Of a DNA stretch of 64,000 nt, positions 45,879 through 55,289 are shown piece after piece (position 1 is the first letter of the stretch; each line of letters begins with the position of its first letter). Under the pieces are notes generated by a model that was not told the DNA's origin, did no database searches, and saw only the letters and a program-made list of their open reading frames with translations. Position numbers and translations under genes: made by a program. Source of the DNA: CAWAND01 sp963783335 (lineage in GTDB: Bacteria; Chloroflexota; Anaerolineae; Anaerolineales; E44-bin32); contig CAWAND010000004.1 of NCBI GenBank assembly GCA_963783335.1, positions 610,305-674,304 on the forward strand, read 5' to 3'.

Positions 45879-48069
45879 CTAGCCGGCCGGAACTCTCGCC
45901 AGGGGCAGCCAGAAGACCAGCTTGGCCCCGCCTGCATGGGATTCGTCGGCTTCAATCCACCCCCCCATGGCCTCTATCAGCCGGCGGCAGAGATGAAGTC
46001 CCAGGCCATGGCCGTACACCTCCCGGCTGTCGCTTGTGTCGAGCCGATGAAAGCGATCAAACACCGTCTGGCGGGACTTAGCCGGGATCCCAGGGCCCTC
46101 ATCTGTCACCCAAAAGCGGAGGCCGTTGTCTTTCACCTCTGCCCCTATGATCACCTCACCGGAAGGCGCATACTTGAGCGCATTGTCCAGCAAGTGGAAG
46201 AGCACGCTCGCAAATGATTGTTCGTCTGCTTCCACGGGAGGCAGGTCTTCCGGAAGAGCCAGCTGGACCCGCTCGCCCCCGCTCTCTTTGGGAAAACGCG
46301 AAACAACTGCCCGAGTTACTTCAGCCACGGGTACCGGCATGATTGTCAAGGGAAAGCGGCCAGCCTCCAAGGCTGAAAGATCAAGAATGGTCTCCACAAA
46401 ATGGCTCAGCCGCTCGGTCTCGTCTTTCACCAGAGTCAGGGTTTCCTGCGAATCCTCCGGCACCGACTTCCCCGTTTCCAGGATCAGTTCTACGCCGCTC
46501 CGAATGTTGGTCAGGGGTGCCCGCAGCTCATGGGAGACCAGGGTCACGAAATCCGATTTGAGTTGGTCAAGCTGCTGCAGCTCCTGATTCAGCTTTTCCA
46601 GATCGACCACCATAGCAGCCAGCTCACGCGTGCGTTCGTCAACCTTCTGTTCAAGGACCGTGTTCATCGACTGCAACTCAGCGCGCGCATGGTCCAGCTG
46701 CCCCACAGTCGTCTTGAGTTGGGTTTCGCGAGCCTTGATATCCGTCAAGTCATACGCTGTGGCTACAATCAGAGGTTGTTCTTGTCGCTCGTCAACGATC
46801 GGCTGCAGCGAAAGGGATACGGGGAAGGCCTGTCCATCGGCATCTGAGAAGGTCAGCTCCCCAGTCCATCCTTCCTCCGTTGCCCGACCCAGGAGTTCTT
46901 TGAGGTTCACCGGGGCGGCCGTGAAATGGGACATCTCGATCCGTGGGCCGCCGGGCAAGGGCAATCCGAGGCGGCGCCGCATAGCGGGATTGTAGAGTCT
47001 TCAGCGCGCCCTCAGGCGTGCAAATGAAGGCCATGTCAGTTGTGGCATTCACAAGAGCCGCATATTGGCGCATTTCCATTTGACCGGCGATGGCGCCTTG
47101 GCGAACGAGAAAGAGCAGGGTCAGGGCTATGCTTGCCACCACCCCCACCCAGTCCACCCTGCCAAACAGCCAGCCGTCAACGACAGTGTAACCGGCCACG
47201 GCATACAGGCTCGCCACAGGTAAGAGGCCATCTAGCCGGCGCCCTGCCCGACTCCAACGTCCCTCTTGGACGCCTGAAAACGGATCTGACGTTTGGCTCA
47301 GTTGATCAGCAGCGGCTGCGACCAGCAGCAGACTGCCCCCGATCCAACCCAACTCAATCAGACTCCCTGGCAGCCAGTCATGGCTGAGCATCAGGTAGCC
47401 AAAGGTGAGATCAGAGACCGTGGTAAGCAGAAAGCCACCAGCCAAGAAGGCAGCCCGACGACCAATTTTGCCGCCCAGACTCACGAGGAACAGGCGGGTG
47501 GCCAACGCCACAAGCAGCAAGTCGAGACTGACCTCGATCCCGACCCATGCCACACGATAGGCCTGGGCCAGCCCCACCTCGAGCGCCGGACGCACAAGCA
47601 CCAACCAGGCCAGCGCAAGGATGGAAACGCTGATCATGCTGATGTCGAGCAGTCGACGGATTCGGCCGAATCTCTCTTCGGCTCCGGACGGGAACAACGT
47701 CATCCCGGCGGCGATCGCCCCGCCCCCTGCCAAGCGCAGAAAATCCGAGAGGGAAGGTATCGTGGGTTGTCCGTTGACCACGTACCACATGACATCCCGC
47801 GCCACTTCGGCAAACAGCCAAAGCAGCATCCCTGCGGCCAGGAATACCCAGGCCCGCTGCAGCCGCGAGGTCCACATTTCGCGGGCCACATAGACTACGG
47901 CCGCGGCTGAGACGCTTCGCGCCAAGGCCACCCACAGGAAAGACACCCAACCCAGTTCTGGCAGGCGCGGCACAAGCAGCAACCAAACCAGGTAGGATCC
48001 GCCGATGGCGGACATCAAAAGAACCGAGCGGGGCGCCAGCCGACGTATCAGGCGCGCCAAGAACTGCAT
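45879..48069 (-). CDS. Multi-membrane-helix PAS histidine kinase, one frameshift
   Basis: A ~729-residue kinase after removing one base next to GAGTC at 46995-47001. About nine or ten N-terminal membrane helices (~1-330) are followed by one or two PAS segments, a coiled coil, HisKA (L-V-S-H-E-L-R-A-P-L) and HATPase (L-D-N-A-L-K-Y, D-E-G-P-G-I, G-L-G-L-H-L-C). ATG 48069 is preferred over 48132 because TTGCTC-N17-TAGAAT ends 7 bp upstream. Partner of the regulator at 45153-45836. Confidence 0.85.
46995..47001 (-). other. Frameshift site GAGTCTT (expected GAGTCT)
   Basis: Deleting one base gives G-A-L-R-L-Y-N-P-A-M-R-R-R, a good PAS-type join. The extra base is directly after a GAGTC motif rather than inside it. 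Confidence 0.7.
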
Positions 48070-48076
48070 GGTCCGA

Positions 48077-48105
48077 ATTCTACGGGACGGTCCCTTGAGG
48101 AGCAA
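48077..48105 (-). promoter_or_regulatory. Promoter of the membrane kinase, leaderless
   Basis: Minus strand TTGCTC (48105-48100), 17 bp spacer, TAGAAT (48082-48077), then 7 bp to ATG 48069. Confidence 0.6.
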
Positions 48106-48169
48106 GTAGACGCGCAACGGGCCAGGCTGCATGTCAGCCTGGCCCGTGGGTGTCGTAACTCAAACCCCG

Positions 48170-50110
48170 TCAATCGTGGAGCGTCGCCGTTGGGGTGAGT
48201 GTCGCCGTCGCGCTCGGAGTCAACGTCACCGAAGGGGTCAAGGTCCGTGTCGGCGTACGAGTGGCTGTGCGGGTGGCCGTTCGCGTGGGCGTCTTCGACG
48301 GCGTGGGAGTCTTGGAAGCCGTTGGCGTTTTCGACGGTGTAAAGGTAGGAGTACGCGTCGACGTGCGCGAGGGGGTCAAAGTGATGGTCGGTGTATTGCT
48401 AGGCGGCGGCGTGTTGGAGGGTGGTACAGCCGTCGCCGTCATGGAGGCGGTGGGTGTTGGCGTATACGTCGGCAGCGTGCTGGAGGAAGCTCCACTGTAC
48501 AGGTCACAGGAAGAATCGCTGAAATGCACCGTGAAGCCGAAGTTGGCTGGACCGTAGTTGAGCGGCGAGTTGCTGAAATCCCCGCTGAACGTTCCGTTCC
48601 AGTCAACCTGAATGTAGTTTGCGTTCACGCCGTTGGCCACCGGCCTGGGCAGGCCCTTTTCTGCGGTGGTCCCCGAGGTGTAGTCATTCGTGTCGTGGAT
48701 CCGGATGGAGCCCCCATTGTTCCAGTTCATGAAGTTCAGGTACTCACTCCATCCGTAGTAGTTGCTGGCGGCGTTCAGCGGCGACCAGTCAACAGAGATT
48801 CCGGTTACTTCCAGACCCGGATAGGTCGTGTTGTTGATGTACTGCCTGATGCGGCCGTAGTTGTCGGTGTAGAAGGATCCGAAGGAGACACCCGAACATG
48901 ACGGCGTGGGAGTAAGGGTCGACGTCGAGGTCAGGGTCGGCGTGGGCGTCGGCGGCACGCTGATGTAGAAAGTCACGTACTGCCAACTGCTGTAGACGCC
49001 TTCATCATCCAAGGCACGGACGGCCAACGTGTGTTCACCGCTGCTTACCACGGTGCCGTTGGGCCAGTAGCCAGATGAGAGATCCAAGGTGGTGCAGGGG
49101 CTGTCTCCGCCGAAGCCACAGTAGGCCACAACGCCTTCGGTATGGCCGTACTGGTACACATTGCTGACGCCGTTGTTCCAATAGAAGTAGAACTCTACCT
49201 GGGAAATGCCGTCGCCGTTCGGACCTACGCCTGCACAGGTTGCGGGATCGGCATTGTCGGGGTCATAAGCTTCTGCCTCGGATGGGAGCTGGTCTAACTG
49301 CGTGTAGGTGCGCCCGTCCTGTGGTGAGAGGATCGTGACCACCGGCGGGACCTTGCAGGGTGTCTCGGTCGGAGTGTTGGACGGCGTGGGCGTATCCGTT
49401 GGAGTCGGCGTATAGGTCGATGTTGGCGGTGCGGTAGGTAGACCGCCCGCGCCGATAACGCGGGCCACGCGGAAGCGCTCAACGATCCCGTCTCGCCTTC
49501 CGGTCAGATGGAGATATGGCCACCAGTTGCTGATGAAAGGCAGCAAGACAGGGTGGTTAAAGCTGACTGTCACCCATACCTGATCACCCGGCGCACCGGC
49601 ATGATCCACCGGCTGGCACCAGGCCATCCAGTCGGTGGAGAAATTGTCTGGATTGGGATCGGTGTAAGAGGCTGCCGACTCGGAACAGACGGTTATCTTG
49701 AGATAGCCGGGATCAGCCCAGTTGGTATTAGGGTCGATCATGCCTGGGTCACTTTGTACACCGGTAGCCCCAGCCAGGCCGGCATCGCGGGCTGACAACA
49801 CGCGGGCGGCATTCTCCATCTTTGCAGTCTCAGTGGCGTTGCAGGTCAAGCCGAACTCGGCATAGAAGTTGTTGCAGTCGGTGGCGTTGTAATGCGCCGG
49901 GTTGTAGTCACCGGTAACTACATAGCGCAGTGCGAAACGGGCGGCATTCTCGACGGCGACCCAGGCAAACAGCAAACGAGCAGCTTCGATAATGGCGAAG
50001 ATGGTGAGAAGAAGAACGGGAAGCACCAACATGAACTCAGCCATCGTCTGGCCACGCGATCGGGCCTCCCGTTTGCCCCTTCGTTTGAAGAACACCAATC
50101 GATTGCTCAT
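48170..50110 (-). CDS. TadE-headed Thr/Pro-stalk surface protein with Big-like and unnamed domains
   Basis: A 646-residue protein. TadE-like N-terminus (S-R-G-Q-T-M-A-E-F-M then a membrane helix) and conserved soluble head; a Thr/Pro linker; a bacterial Ig-like segment (V-T-I-L-S-P-Q-D-G, S-S-G-E-H-T-L-A-V-R-A-L-D-D-E-G-V); a second linker; an unnamed ~130-residue domain bounded by Cys (Y-P-G-L-E-V-T, V-D-W-N-G-T-F, S-P-L-N); then a long Thr/Pro/Ser stalk ending T-L-H-D. GAGAGGG precedes ATG 50110. Probably surface-exposed pilus-like or adhesive component. Confidence 0.8.
   Translation of the reverse strand: MSNRLVFFKRRGKREARSRGQTMAEFMLVLPVLLLTIFAIIEAARLLFAWVAVENAARFALRYVVTGDYNPAHYNATDCNNFYAEFGLTCNATETAKMENAARVLSARDAGLAGATGVQSDPGMIDPNTNWADPGYLKITVCSESAASYTDPNPDNFSTDWMAWCQPVDHAGAPGDQVWVTVSFNHPVLLPFISNWWPYLHLTGRRDGIVERFRVARVIGAGGLPTAPPTSTYTPTPTDTPTPSNTPTETPCKVPPVVTILSPQDGRTYTQLDQLPSEAEAYDPDNADPATCAGVGPNGDGISQVEFYFYWNNGVSNVYQYGHTEGVVAYCGFGGDSPCTTLDLSSGYWPNGTVVSSGEHTLAVRALDDEGVYSSWQYVTFYISVPPTPTPTLTSTSTLTPTPSCSGVSFGSFYTDNYGRIRQYINNTTYPGLEVTGISVDWSPLNAASNYYGWSEYLNFMNWNNGGSIRIHDTNDYTSGTTAEKGLPRPVANGVNANYIQVDWNGTFSGDFSNSPLNYGPANFGFTVHFSDSSCDLYSGASSSTLPTYTPTPTASMTATAVPPSNTPPPSNTPTITLTPSRTSTRTPTFTPSKTPTASKTPTPSKTPTRTATRTATRTPTRTLTPSVTLTPSATATLTPTATLHD
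48183..48470 (-). repeat. Thr/Pro stalk-coding low-complexity DNA
   Basis: Degenerate short-period repeats encoding T-P-[ST]-x-T-P units. Comparable tracts occur at about 50305-50735 and 54365-54600. Confidence 0.75.
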
Positions 50111-50295
50111 TTCCGAATCCCTCTCCGGCCCCACGCTTCATTAGTTATTAACAACGATATGCTTCTTGGGCGTCAATATGCCTTTCGGTTCACTAACATA
50201 TTTGTAACCAAAGGGACTTCCGTCCTATTCGGGCCGTTAATCGAACCAGCGCCCGTGTAGGCGCTGGTGAAATCCGTCGAAGGTCCAACTCTTGA

Positions 50296-51408
50296 CTAGT
50301 CATGAAGCGTAGGCGTCGCCGTTCTGGTCGGCGTGTTTGATGGGGTTAGCGTAATCGACGGCGTGGGCGTAATAGAGGCTGTAAAGGTCGCCGTTCGGGT
50401 ACGGGTGGCGGTGGGCGTGTGCGACGCCGTCGGGGTGCGAGACGGGGTGGGCGTGTCGCTGGGGGTCGGCGTATTCGACGGCGTCAGCGTCGGCAGCGGC
50501 GTGTTGGTTGGGACGGTCGGCGACGGCGTGAAAGTGATGGTCGGCGTGGGCGTGTTGGACGGGGTTAGGGTCATGGACGGTGTTAGTGTGATCGTGGGCG
50601 TGTTGCTGGCCGTGGGCGTGTTGCTCGGTGTCGGCGTATCCGATGGCGTCGGGGTTATGGATGGCGTGTACGTGTCGGTGGGTGTATTGCTCGGAGTGAA
50701 AGTATACGTCGGCGTCGGTGTATAGGTCGCCGTCGGCGGCGCCGTGGGCAAGCCTCCGGCGCCAATGACCCGTGCCACGCGGAATTGCTCAACGATTCCG
50801 TCTCGACGGGCGGTCAAATGCAAGTACGGCCACCAGTTGCTCAAGAAGGGCAGGATCATTGGGTGGTTGAAATCGGCCACCACCCAGATGTGATCGCCCG
50901 GATTGCCGGCGTGATCGATTGGGTCGCATTCCGCCATCCAATCGGTGGTGAAATTGGTCGGATCGGGATCGGTGTAGCTTGCCGCCGACAGCGAACACAC
51001 CGTGACCTTGAACAGACCCGGGCTGGCCCAGTCTGTGAAACGATTGAGGTTGGGGTCGCGCTGTATCCCGACCGATCCAGCCCAGGCTGCGTCAAAGGTG
51101 GAGAGGATGCGAGCTGCGTTTTCTTCTCGATCTGGCTGGGTGGCAGCACAGCTCAGGCCGTATTCTGAGTAGAAATTGTTGCAGTCGGTCACGTTGTAGT
51201 AGCTGTCATTGTAGTCGCCGGTGACAGCGTACCGGATCCCAAAGCGCGCCGCATTCTCAACGGCCAGCCAGGCGAACAGGAGCCGCGCTGATTCGATGAT
51301 CACAAAGATCAAGAGGAGCATGATCGGAAGGACCAGGGCGAATTCCGCCAGCGATTGGCCCCAGGTATGCTCCTGGCGTCTCTTCAGATAGCCGCGTACA
51401 AGACCCAC
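50296..51408 (-). CDS. TadE-headed Thr/Pro-stalk surface protein (short form)
   Basis: A 370-residue paralogue of the genes at 48170 and 53799. The TadE motif G-Q-S-L-A-E-F-A-L-V-L-P begins the membrane helix, and the head (~50-225) is about as long as theirs. It then goes straight into a ~145-residue Thr/Pro/Ser stalk ending T-P-T-L-H-D, without the extra domains. The start is GTG 51408 after GGGGGA. It follows the TadG-like gene by 16 bp, so it is in that operon. Confidence 0.82.
   Translation of the reverse strand: MGLVRGYLKRRQEHTWGQSLAEFALVLPIMLLLIFVIIESARLLFAWLAVENAARFGIRYAVTGDYNDSYYNVTDCNNFYSEYGLSCAATQPDREENAARILSTFDAAWAGSVGIQRDPNLNRFTDWASPGLFKVTVCSLSAASYTDPDPTNFTTDWMAECDPIDHAGNPGDHIWVVADFNHPMILPFLSNWWPYLHLTARRDGIVEQFRVARVIGAGGLPTAPPTATYTPTPTYTFTPSNTPTDTYTPSITPTPSDTPTPSNTPTASNTPTITLTPSMTLTPSNTPTPTITFTPSPTVPTNTPLPTLTPSNTPTPSDTPTPSRTPTASHTPTATRTRTATFTASITPTPSITLTPSNTPTRTATPTLHD
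50305..50735 (-). repeat. Thr/Pro stalk-coding low-complexity DNA
   Basis: The longest of the three stalk tracts; hexamer-like GGCGT[GA]-rich units on the plus strand encode T-P-S-N/D-T-P-T repeats. Confidence 0.75.
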
Positions 51409-51424
51409 GTATTTCCCCCGGCAT

Positions 51425-52873
51425 TTATTGAGTCAGGCGGGTAAATATCCGTTTGGCAATGTCATCGAAGACTGCGCCCAGGCCGGTGCCTGTGGGCGAG
51501 TAGTAGTAGTTGCCGCAGCTCACCCCCACGCCAGCCGAAGAGCAGGGATCAGGAGATGCTGGATCGCCGTCATCTCCGATGGCTGCAATCTGACGCAACA
51601 ACCGTTCCCCGGCGTTGCCATCCGAAGGGTCATTGATGACCTTGTCGCCCAGACCGATGGTGAAGGTCAGCGCGCCGACACCGTCTCCGGCGCTTCCCCG
51701 TGCGGTGCAGGCAGCGGCCTGAGACGGGTCTCCTGTGGCTCGGCACCCGACGAGGTAGGCAGCATCACGGGCTGCGTCCTCGGCGTCGTAGCCGTACGTG
51801 CCCGGGTTGTCATGGGAGAAGTCACCGTCCCGACAGTAGGGGTCAATCCAGTCGTGATTCCCCGGGGATCCAGGACAAGAAAACCCGCCCGCCGTCCCAG
51901 CAGAGAAATCGGCCAACGCCTGATTAGCGGCGCCATCCGTCAGCAGTACAACCACCCAAACGGCATCCGAGTCGCCGCGCGCTGCCAGTTCATCACGGGC
52001 GGTCAAGAGACCGTCGGCGATATCGGTCGACATGCATCCCGGAATAGAACCATCGATGTTGTAGGTGCAGTAGGCTGGGACGACACTCCTAAAGGGAGGC
52101 AGTGGCAGGGGGTTCATCGTCTTGCCAGGGGCGATGTCTGGATTGGTGGATGGTCCCCCATTAATAGCGTTCGTGACCGTGGTCTGGTTTCCTGTGAGTT
52201 GGGTGAGCGTGGTTGGCAAATCGGAGAAAGCAACCACAGACACCCGGTCGAACGGGAAGTACATCTTACTCACGAAAGAAAGCGCCGCTGTGCGGACCTC
52301 CTCGAAGGGATGGCAACCATTGACAGGGGCACAGTTCTTGGGATTGCGCATGGGATCCCCGGAAGGGGCATCATAGGCCATCAACTCGGATTCGTCGATC
52401 ACCAATACCAGGTCAAGCGCGGCCGCTTCTGCTATAGCGTCGGCGTGGATTGTGATCTCGTCGATGCCGATAATCGGCAAAAAGGCGAATCGAACCGGCA
52501 TAGAACCCTGCACACTGACACGCTTCCGGTAGCGTTCGGTCGGCGTCGGATATCCTGGAGGGCACAAGTTCACGTCCATGTAGCTTGGATAGGCGCCGTT
52601 CCAATCGCAGATCTTGACCACTGCATCGGCCGCGCTGAGGTTGTTCAGCTGAAGCAGCTCCTGGGCGGCGTGTTCGAGATCAGATGGGGGCACGTTGCGA
52701 CGGTACTGATTGGCTGCGGCGAGCGCAGCGGCATCTACGGCGCGGCGAAGGTGGCCGATGTCGGTGAACAGTATGCCGCCATCCACCGCCATCCCGATGA
52801 AGCCGGCCAAGCCGACAAAAGCAAGAGCAATCAGAATCAGCGCCTGGCCTCGTTCTCGCAGTCTTGTTTTCAC
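51425..52873 (-). CDS. TadG-like protein with VWA-like domain and degenerate MIDAS
   Basis: A 482-residue protein. N-terminal R-G-Q-A-L-I-L-I-A-L-A-F membrane helix and A-V-D-A-A-A-L-A-A-A-N are typical of TadG/pilus assembly proteins. A VWA-like domain spans ~160-480, beginning D-L-V-L-V-I-D-E-S-E-L, where DxSxS would be expected; the last Ser is Leu, so metal binding may be weak. Later L-L-T-D-G fits the fold. The start is GTG 52873. It is the middle gene of three closely spaced genes (53608 to 50296). Confidence 0.82.
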   Translation of the reverse strand: MKTRLRERGQALILIALAFVGLAGFIGMAVDGGILFTDIGHLRRAVDAAALAAANQYRRNVPPSDLEHAAQELLQLNNLSAADAVVKICDWNGAYPSYMDVNLCPPGYPTPTERYRKRVSVQGSMPVRFAFLPIIGIDEITIHADAIAEAAALDLVLVIDESELMAYDAPSGDPMRNPKNCAPVNGCHPFEEVRTAALSFVSKMYFPFDRVSVVAFSDLPTTLTQLTGNQTTVTNAINGGPSTNPDIAPGKTMNPLPLPPFRSVVPAYCTYNIDGSIPGCMSTDIADGLLTARDELAARGDSDAVWVVVLLTDGAANQALADFSAGTAGGFSCPGSPGNHDWIDPYCRDGDFSHDNPGTYGYDAEDAARDAAYLVGCRATGDPSQAAACTARGSAGDGVGALTFTIGLGDKVINDPSDGNAGERLLRQIAAIGDDGDPASPDPCSSAGVGVSCGNYYYSPTGTGLGAVFDDIAKRIFTRLTQ

Positions 52874-52885
52874 GTTCTGGCCTCG

Positions 52886-53608
52886 CTAGGGAGTGGGCGT
52901 GGGTGCCGCATTCGCGTTGGGCATGATGCTGTACGCGTGTAGCGTGACCGGGTCGGGCACGAAGGCCCGAATCCACGGCAAGCCCATGATCATGTGGTAG
53001 TCGTAGAAGACTTCAACCATCACCAAGCCTGTATCCGGTGGAACATTGGCGAGACTTGAAAGCTTGGTGGTGATATCCGCCGAAGTGAATTCCGACACAT
53101 TGTGGCTGGAAGATGGGCACTCGGACCAGCCGTTCTCGCCAAAATCGGTGGGATAACGAGCTGTGACAGCGTTGTTGTGAACTACAAAAACCGAAACGAT
53201 CATATTGTCGGTTGTGCAGTCCAGAATGATATTGCCTGAACGGTTGAGACTGAGATACATCAGGTTCCAGGCGCGGGCAGAATAGAAGTTGTTGGGTTCG
53301 GGAGTAACGGCTGAGCTGCCCTGGAAATTCCCGCTGACGTCGTGGAGTGGGTCGTCATTGGCAAGATAGCGCGCCACCTCACGGGCCGAGTCAATCAAGT
53401 CAAGATATGTGTTAAGCATAAATCCGAACTCAATCAACCCCGACAGCATCATCAGCAGGACTGGGAGCAGAATGGCGAACTCCACGAAACTCTGCCCTAC
53501 CGTCTTCCTGCCATTCTGGGTCAGCCGTGCACGCACGCGCGCCCTCACTCTCCGGGCGCGTGGGCTGTGGAACGGCTGGTGGCTCGTGGCGTGCTCTGAG
53601 GTTTCCAT
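52886..53608 (-). CDS. TadE-like pilus assembly protein
   Basis: A 240-residue protein. A basic N-terminus (R-A-R-V-R-A-R-L) precedes G-Q-S-F-V-E-F-A-I-L-L-P and a single membrane helix, the TadE pattern with conserved Glu. The ~180-residue outer part ends in A-P-T-P-T-P. ATG 53608 is chosen because TTGTAT-N17-TATACT ends 10 bp upstream; an upstream in-frame start at 53647 would overlap the promoter. First gene of a three-gene operon. Confidence 0.85.
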   Translation of the reverse strand: METSEHATSHQPFHSPRARRVRARVRARLTQNGRKTVGQSFVEFAILLPVLLMMLSGLIEFGFMLNTYLDLIDSAREVARYLANDDPLHDVSGNFQGSSAVTPEPNNFYSARAWNLMYLSLNRSGNIILDCTTDNMIVSVFVVHNNAVTARYPTDFGENGWSECPSSSHNVSEFTSADITTKLSSLANVPPDTGLVMVEVFYDYHMIMGLPWIRAFVPDPVTLHAYSIMPNANAAPTPTP

Positions 53609-53618
53609 GACCAATCTC

Positions 53619-53647
53619 AGTATAAGGAGGTTGAGGGCTCGATACAA
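53619..53647 (-). promoter_or_regulatory. Promoter of the TadE-TadG-stalk operon
   Basis: Minus strand TTGTAT (53647-53642), 17 bp spacer, TATACT (53624-53619), then 10 bp to ATG 53608, leaving a leader of only a few bases. Confidence 0.6.
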
Positions 53648-53798
53648 CCACTGTGCCTAGTACTGACGACCCAAAAGGGGTGAGTTTACGCAAGCCCAAA
53701 GCGCGATTGTAACGCGACTGTAACGAGCGAAACCCAGGTCGCGAGGTTTCGGACAGCCGGCGCCCTTTGATGGATCGAGGCCGCGTCTGGCTTCTCGA

Positions 53799-55289
53799 CT
53801 AGTCGTGAAGTGTGGCCGTTGCCGTGTAGGTGGCGGTCGCCGTGGGTGTATGAGAGGCTGTTGGAGTCAATGAGGCCGTGGGAGTCAAGCTGATGGTCGG
53901 CGTGGACGTCGGCGGCGGAGGCACGGTCGGCAGGGGGAAGCTAGCTGGGATCGCCCCGGTGGACAGGTTGCAGGCAGGATCCGAAAAGTCCACCGAGAAA
54001 CCGAAGTTGCTGCCGCTCAAGTTCAAAGGTGACTGACTGAACTTCCCTGTGAACGCCCCGCTCCAATCCACCCGAATCAGGTTCCCACTACCCCCCATGG
54101 CAATGGCAATCGGCAGATTGAAGGTGGACCCGGTGGAAGAGGTGTGGTCAGACCCGACGAAAACCGGGGCGCCGCGGAAATCGATACGCGATACATTCAT
54201 GTTCCAGCCGTACAGGTTGGATGCCGTCTCGAGGGGATCCCATGTGATTGTGATATTCGTCACAAGCAAGCCGGGGTAGCTGTTATTGACAATCCTCTGC
54301 TGCAGCACGGCCCCATTCTGAAACTGGGTTCCCCCAGAGAACTTGACTCCCGTGCAATTGGGCAAAGGGGTCGGCGACGGGAGGGGTGTCGGAGTGGGCG
54401 AAAGAGTCGGTGTGGGCGTGTTGGTGATGGTCGGCGTGTTGCTCGGAGTGGGCGTCTGGCTGGCGGTTGAACTCAGACTGGGCGTAAGGGTGGAGCTCGC
54501 CGTGGGGGTGATGCTGGGTGTCAGAGTGTCAGTGGGAGTGTTGGTGATCGTCGGTGTGTCCGACGGCGTGGCGGTATCGGTGGGGGTGGCCGGCGCCGTC
54601 GGCAAACTTCCCGAACCCAAGATGCGCGAGACGCGAAACATCTCCACCACCCCATCCCGCCGGGCGGTCAGATGGAGGACGGGCCAGATATCCGTGAGGG
54701 CAGGCAGGATCAATCTGTGGTTGAAGTCGACCGTCACCCAAATGCGGCTTCCCGGCGATCCAGCGCTGTCGGCGGGGGCACAGGCCGCCGTCCAATCGGT
54801 GCTGAAATTTCCGGGGGCAGGGTCTGTGTAGTTGATTAAGTCGTCACAGACAGTGACTTTGAAAAAGCCGGGCTGGCTCCACCCCGTGGCCACGTCCAAG
54901 CTGGGGTCTCGCAAGATGCCGGTTGCCGCGCCGGCGGCGACATCCTCGATGGTCAAGACCCTGGCGGCGTTCTCTATCTTGGCGTCTTCGCCGGCAACAC
55001 AGTTGATTCCCCACTGGGAATAGAAATTGTTACAGGCGGACACATTGTCGTAAGCGGGATCGAACTGGCCCGTCACAGCGTAGCGGATGGCAAATCTGGC
55101 CCCGTTTTCAACAGCCAACCAGGCAAACAGCAACCTGGCGGATTCCACGATGACGAACATGGTAAGCAGGAGCACCGGCAGGATGAGGGCAAACTCCGCC
55201 ATCGCCTGGGCGCGCGTCCGCGCACGTTGCCTGCCACGAGCCGCGGCTGGGATGGCTGTCAGTGTTCGCAGGATACAACTCCCCTTCAT
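53799..55289 (-). CDS. TadE-headed Thr/Pro-stalk surface protein with unnamed Cys-bounded domain
   Basis: A 496-residue paralogue of the 48170 gene. TadE motif A-Q-A-M-A-E-F-A-L-I-L-P, membrane helix, conserved head (~60-235), Thr/Pro/Ser stalk, then the same ~130-residue domain (Y-P-G-L-L-V-T, V-D-W-S-G-A-F, S-P-L-N, F-S-D-P-A-C) and a short tail ending T-L-H-D. ATG 55289 is chosen because GGAGG lies 9 bp upstream; the frame extends to 55457 without a ribosome site. Promoter candidate at 55456-55484. Confidence 0.82.
   Translation of the reverse strand: MKGSCILRTLTAIPAAARGRQRARTRAQAMAEFALILPVLLLTMFVIVESARLLFAWLAVENGARFAIRYAVTGQFDPAYDNVSACNNFYSQWGINCVAGEDAKIENAARVLTIEDVAAGAATGILRDPSLDVATGWSQPGFFKVTVCDDLINYTDPAPGNFSTDWTAACAPADSAGSPGSRIWVTVDFNHRLILPALTDIWPVLHLTARRDGVVEMFRVSRILGSGSLPTAPATPTDTATPSDTPTITNTPTDTLTPSITPTASSTLTPSLSSTASQTPTPSNTPTITNTPTPTLSPTPTPLPSPTPLPNCTGVKFSGGTQFQNGAVLQQRIVNNSYPGLLVTNITITWDPLETASNLYGWNMNVSRIDFRGAPVFVGSDHTSSTGSTFNLPIAIAMGGSGNLIRVDWSGAFTGKFSQSPLNLSGSNFGFSVDFSDPACNLSTGAIPASFPLPTVPPPPTSTPTISLTPTASLTPTASHTPTATATYTATATLHD
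54365..54600 (-). repeat. Thr/Pro stalk-coding low-complexity DNA
   Basis: Short-period degenerate repeat encoding T-P-[ST]-x-T-[PI]-T units between the TadE head and the Cys-bounded domain. Confidence 0.7.

Noticed and set aside
50305..50735. Possible CRISPR-like or minisatellite array in the stalk-coding DNA
   Set aside because: Units are short, degenerate and in frame with T-P-S-x-T-P protein repeats; no spacers and no cas genes.
51428..52942. 504-codon plus-strand open frame opposite the TadG-like gene
   Set aside because: Antisense shadow in G+C-rich DNA; the minus-strand protein has the TadG/VWA features and operon spacing.
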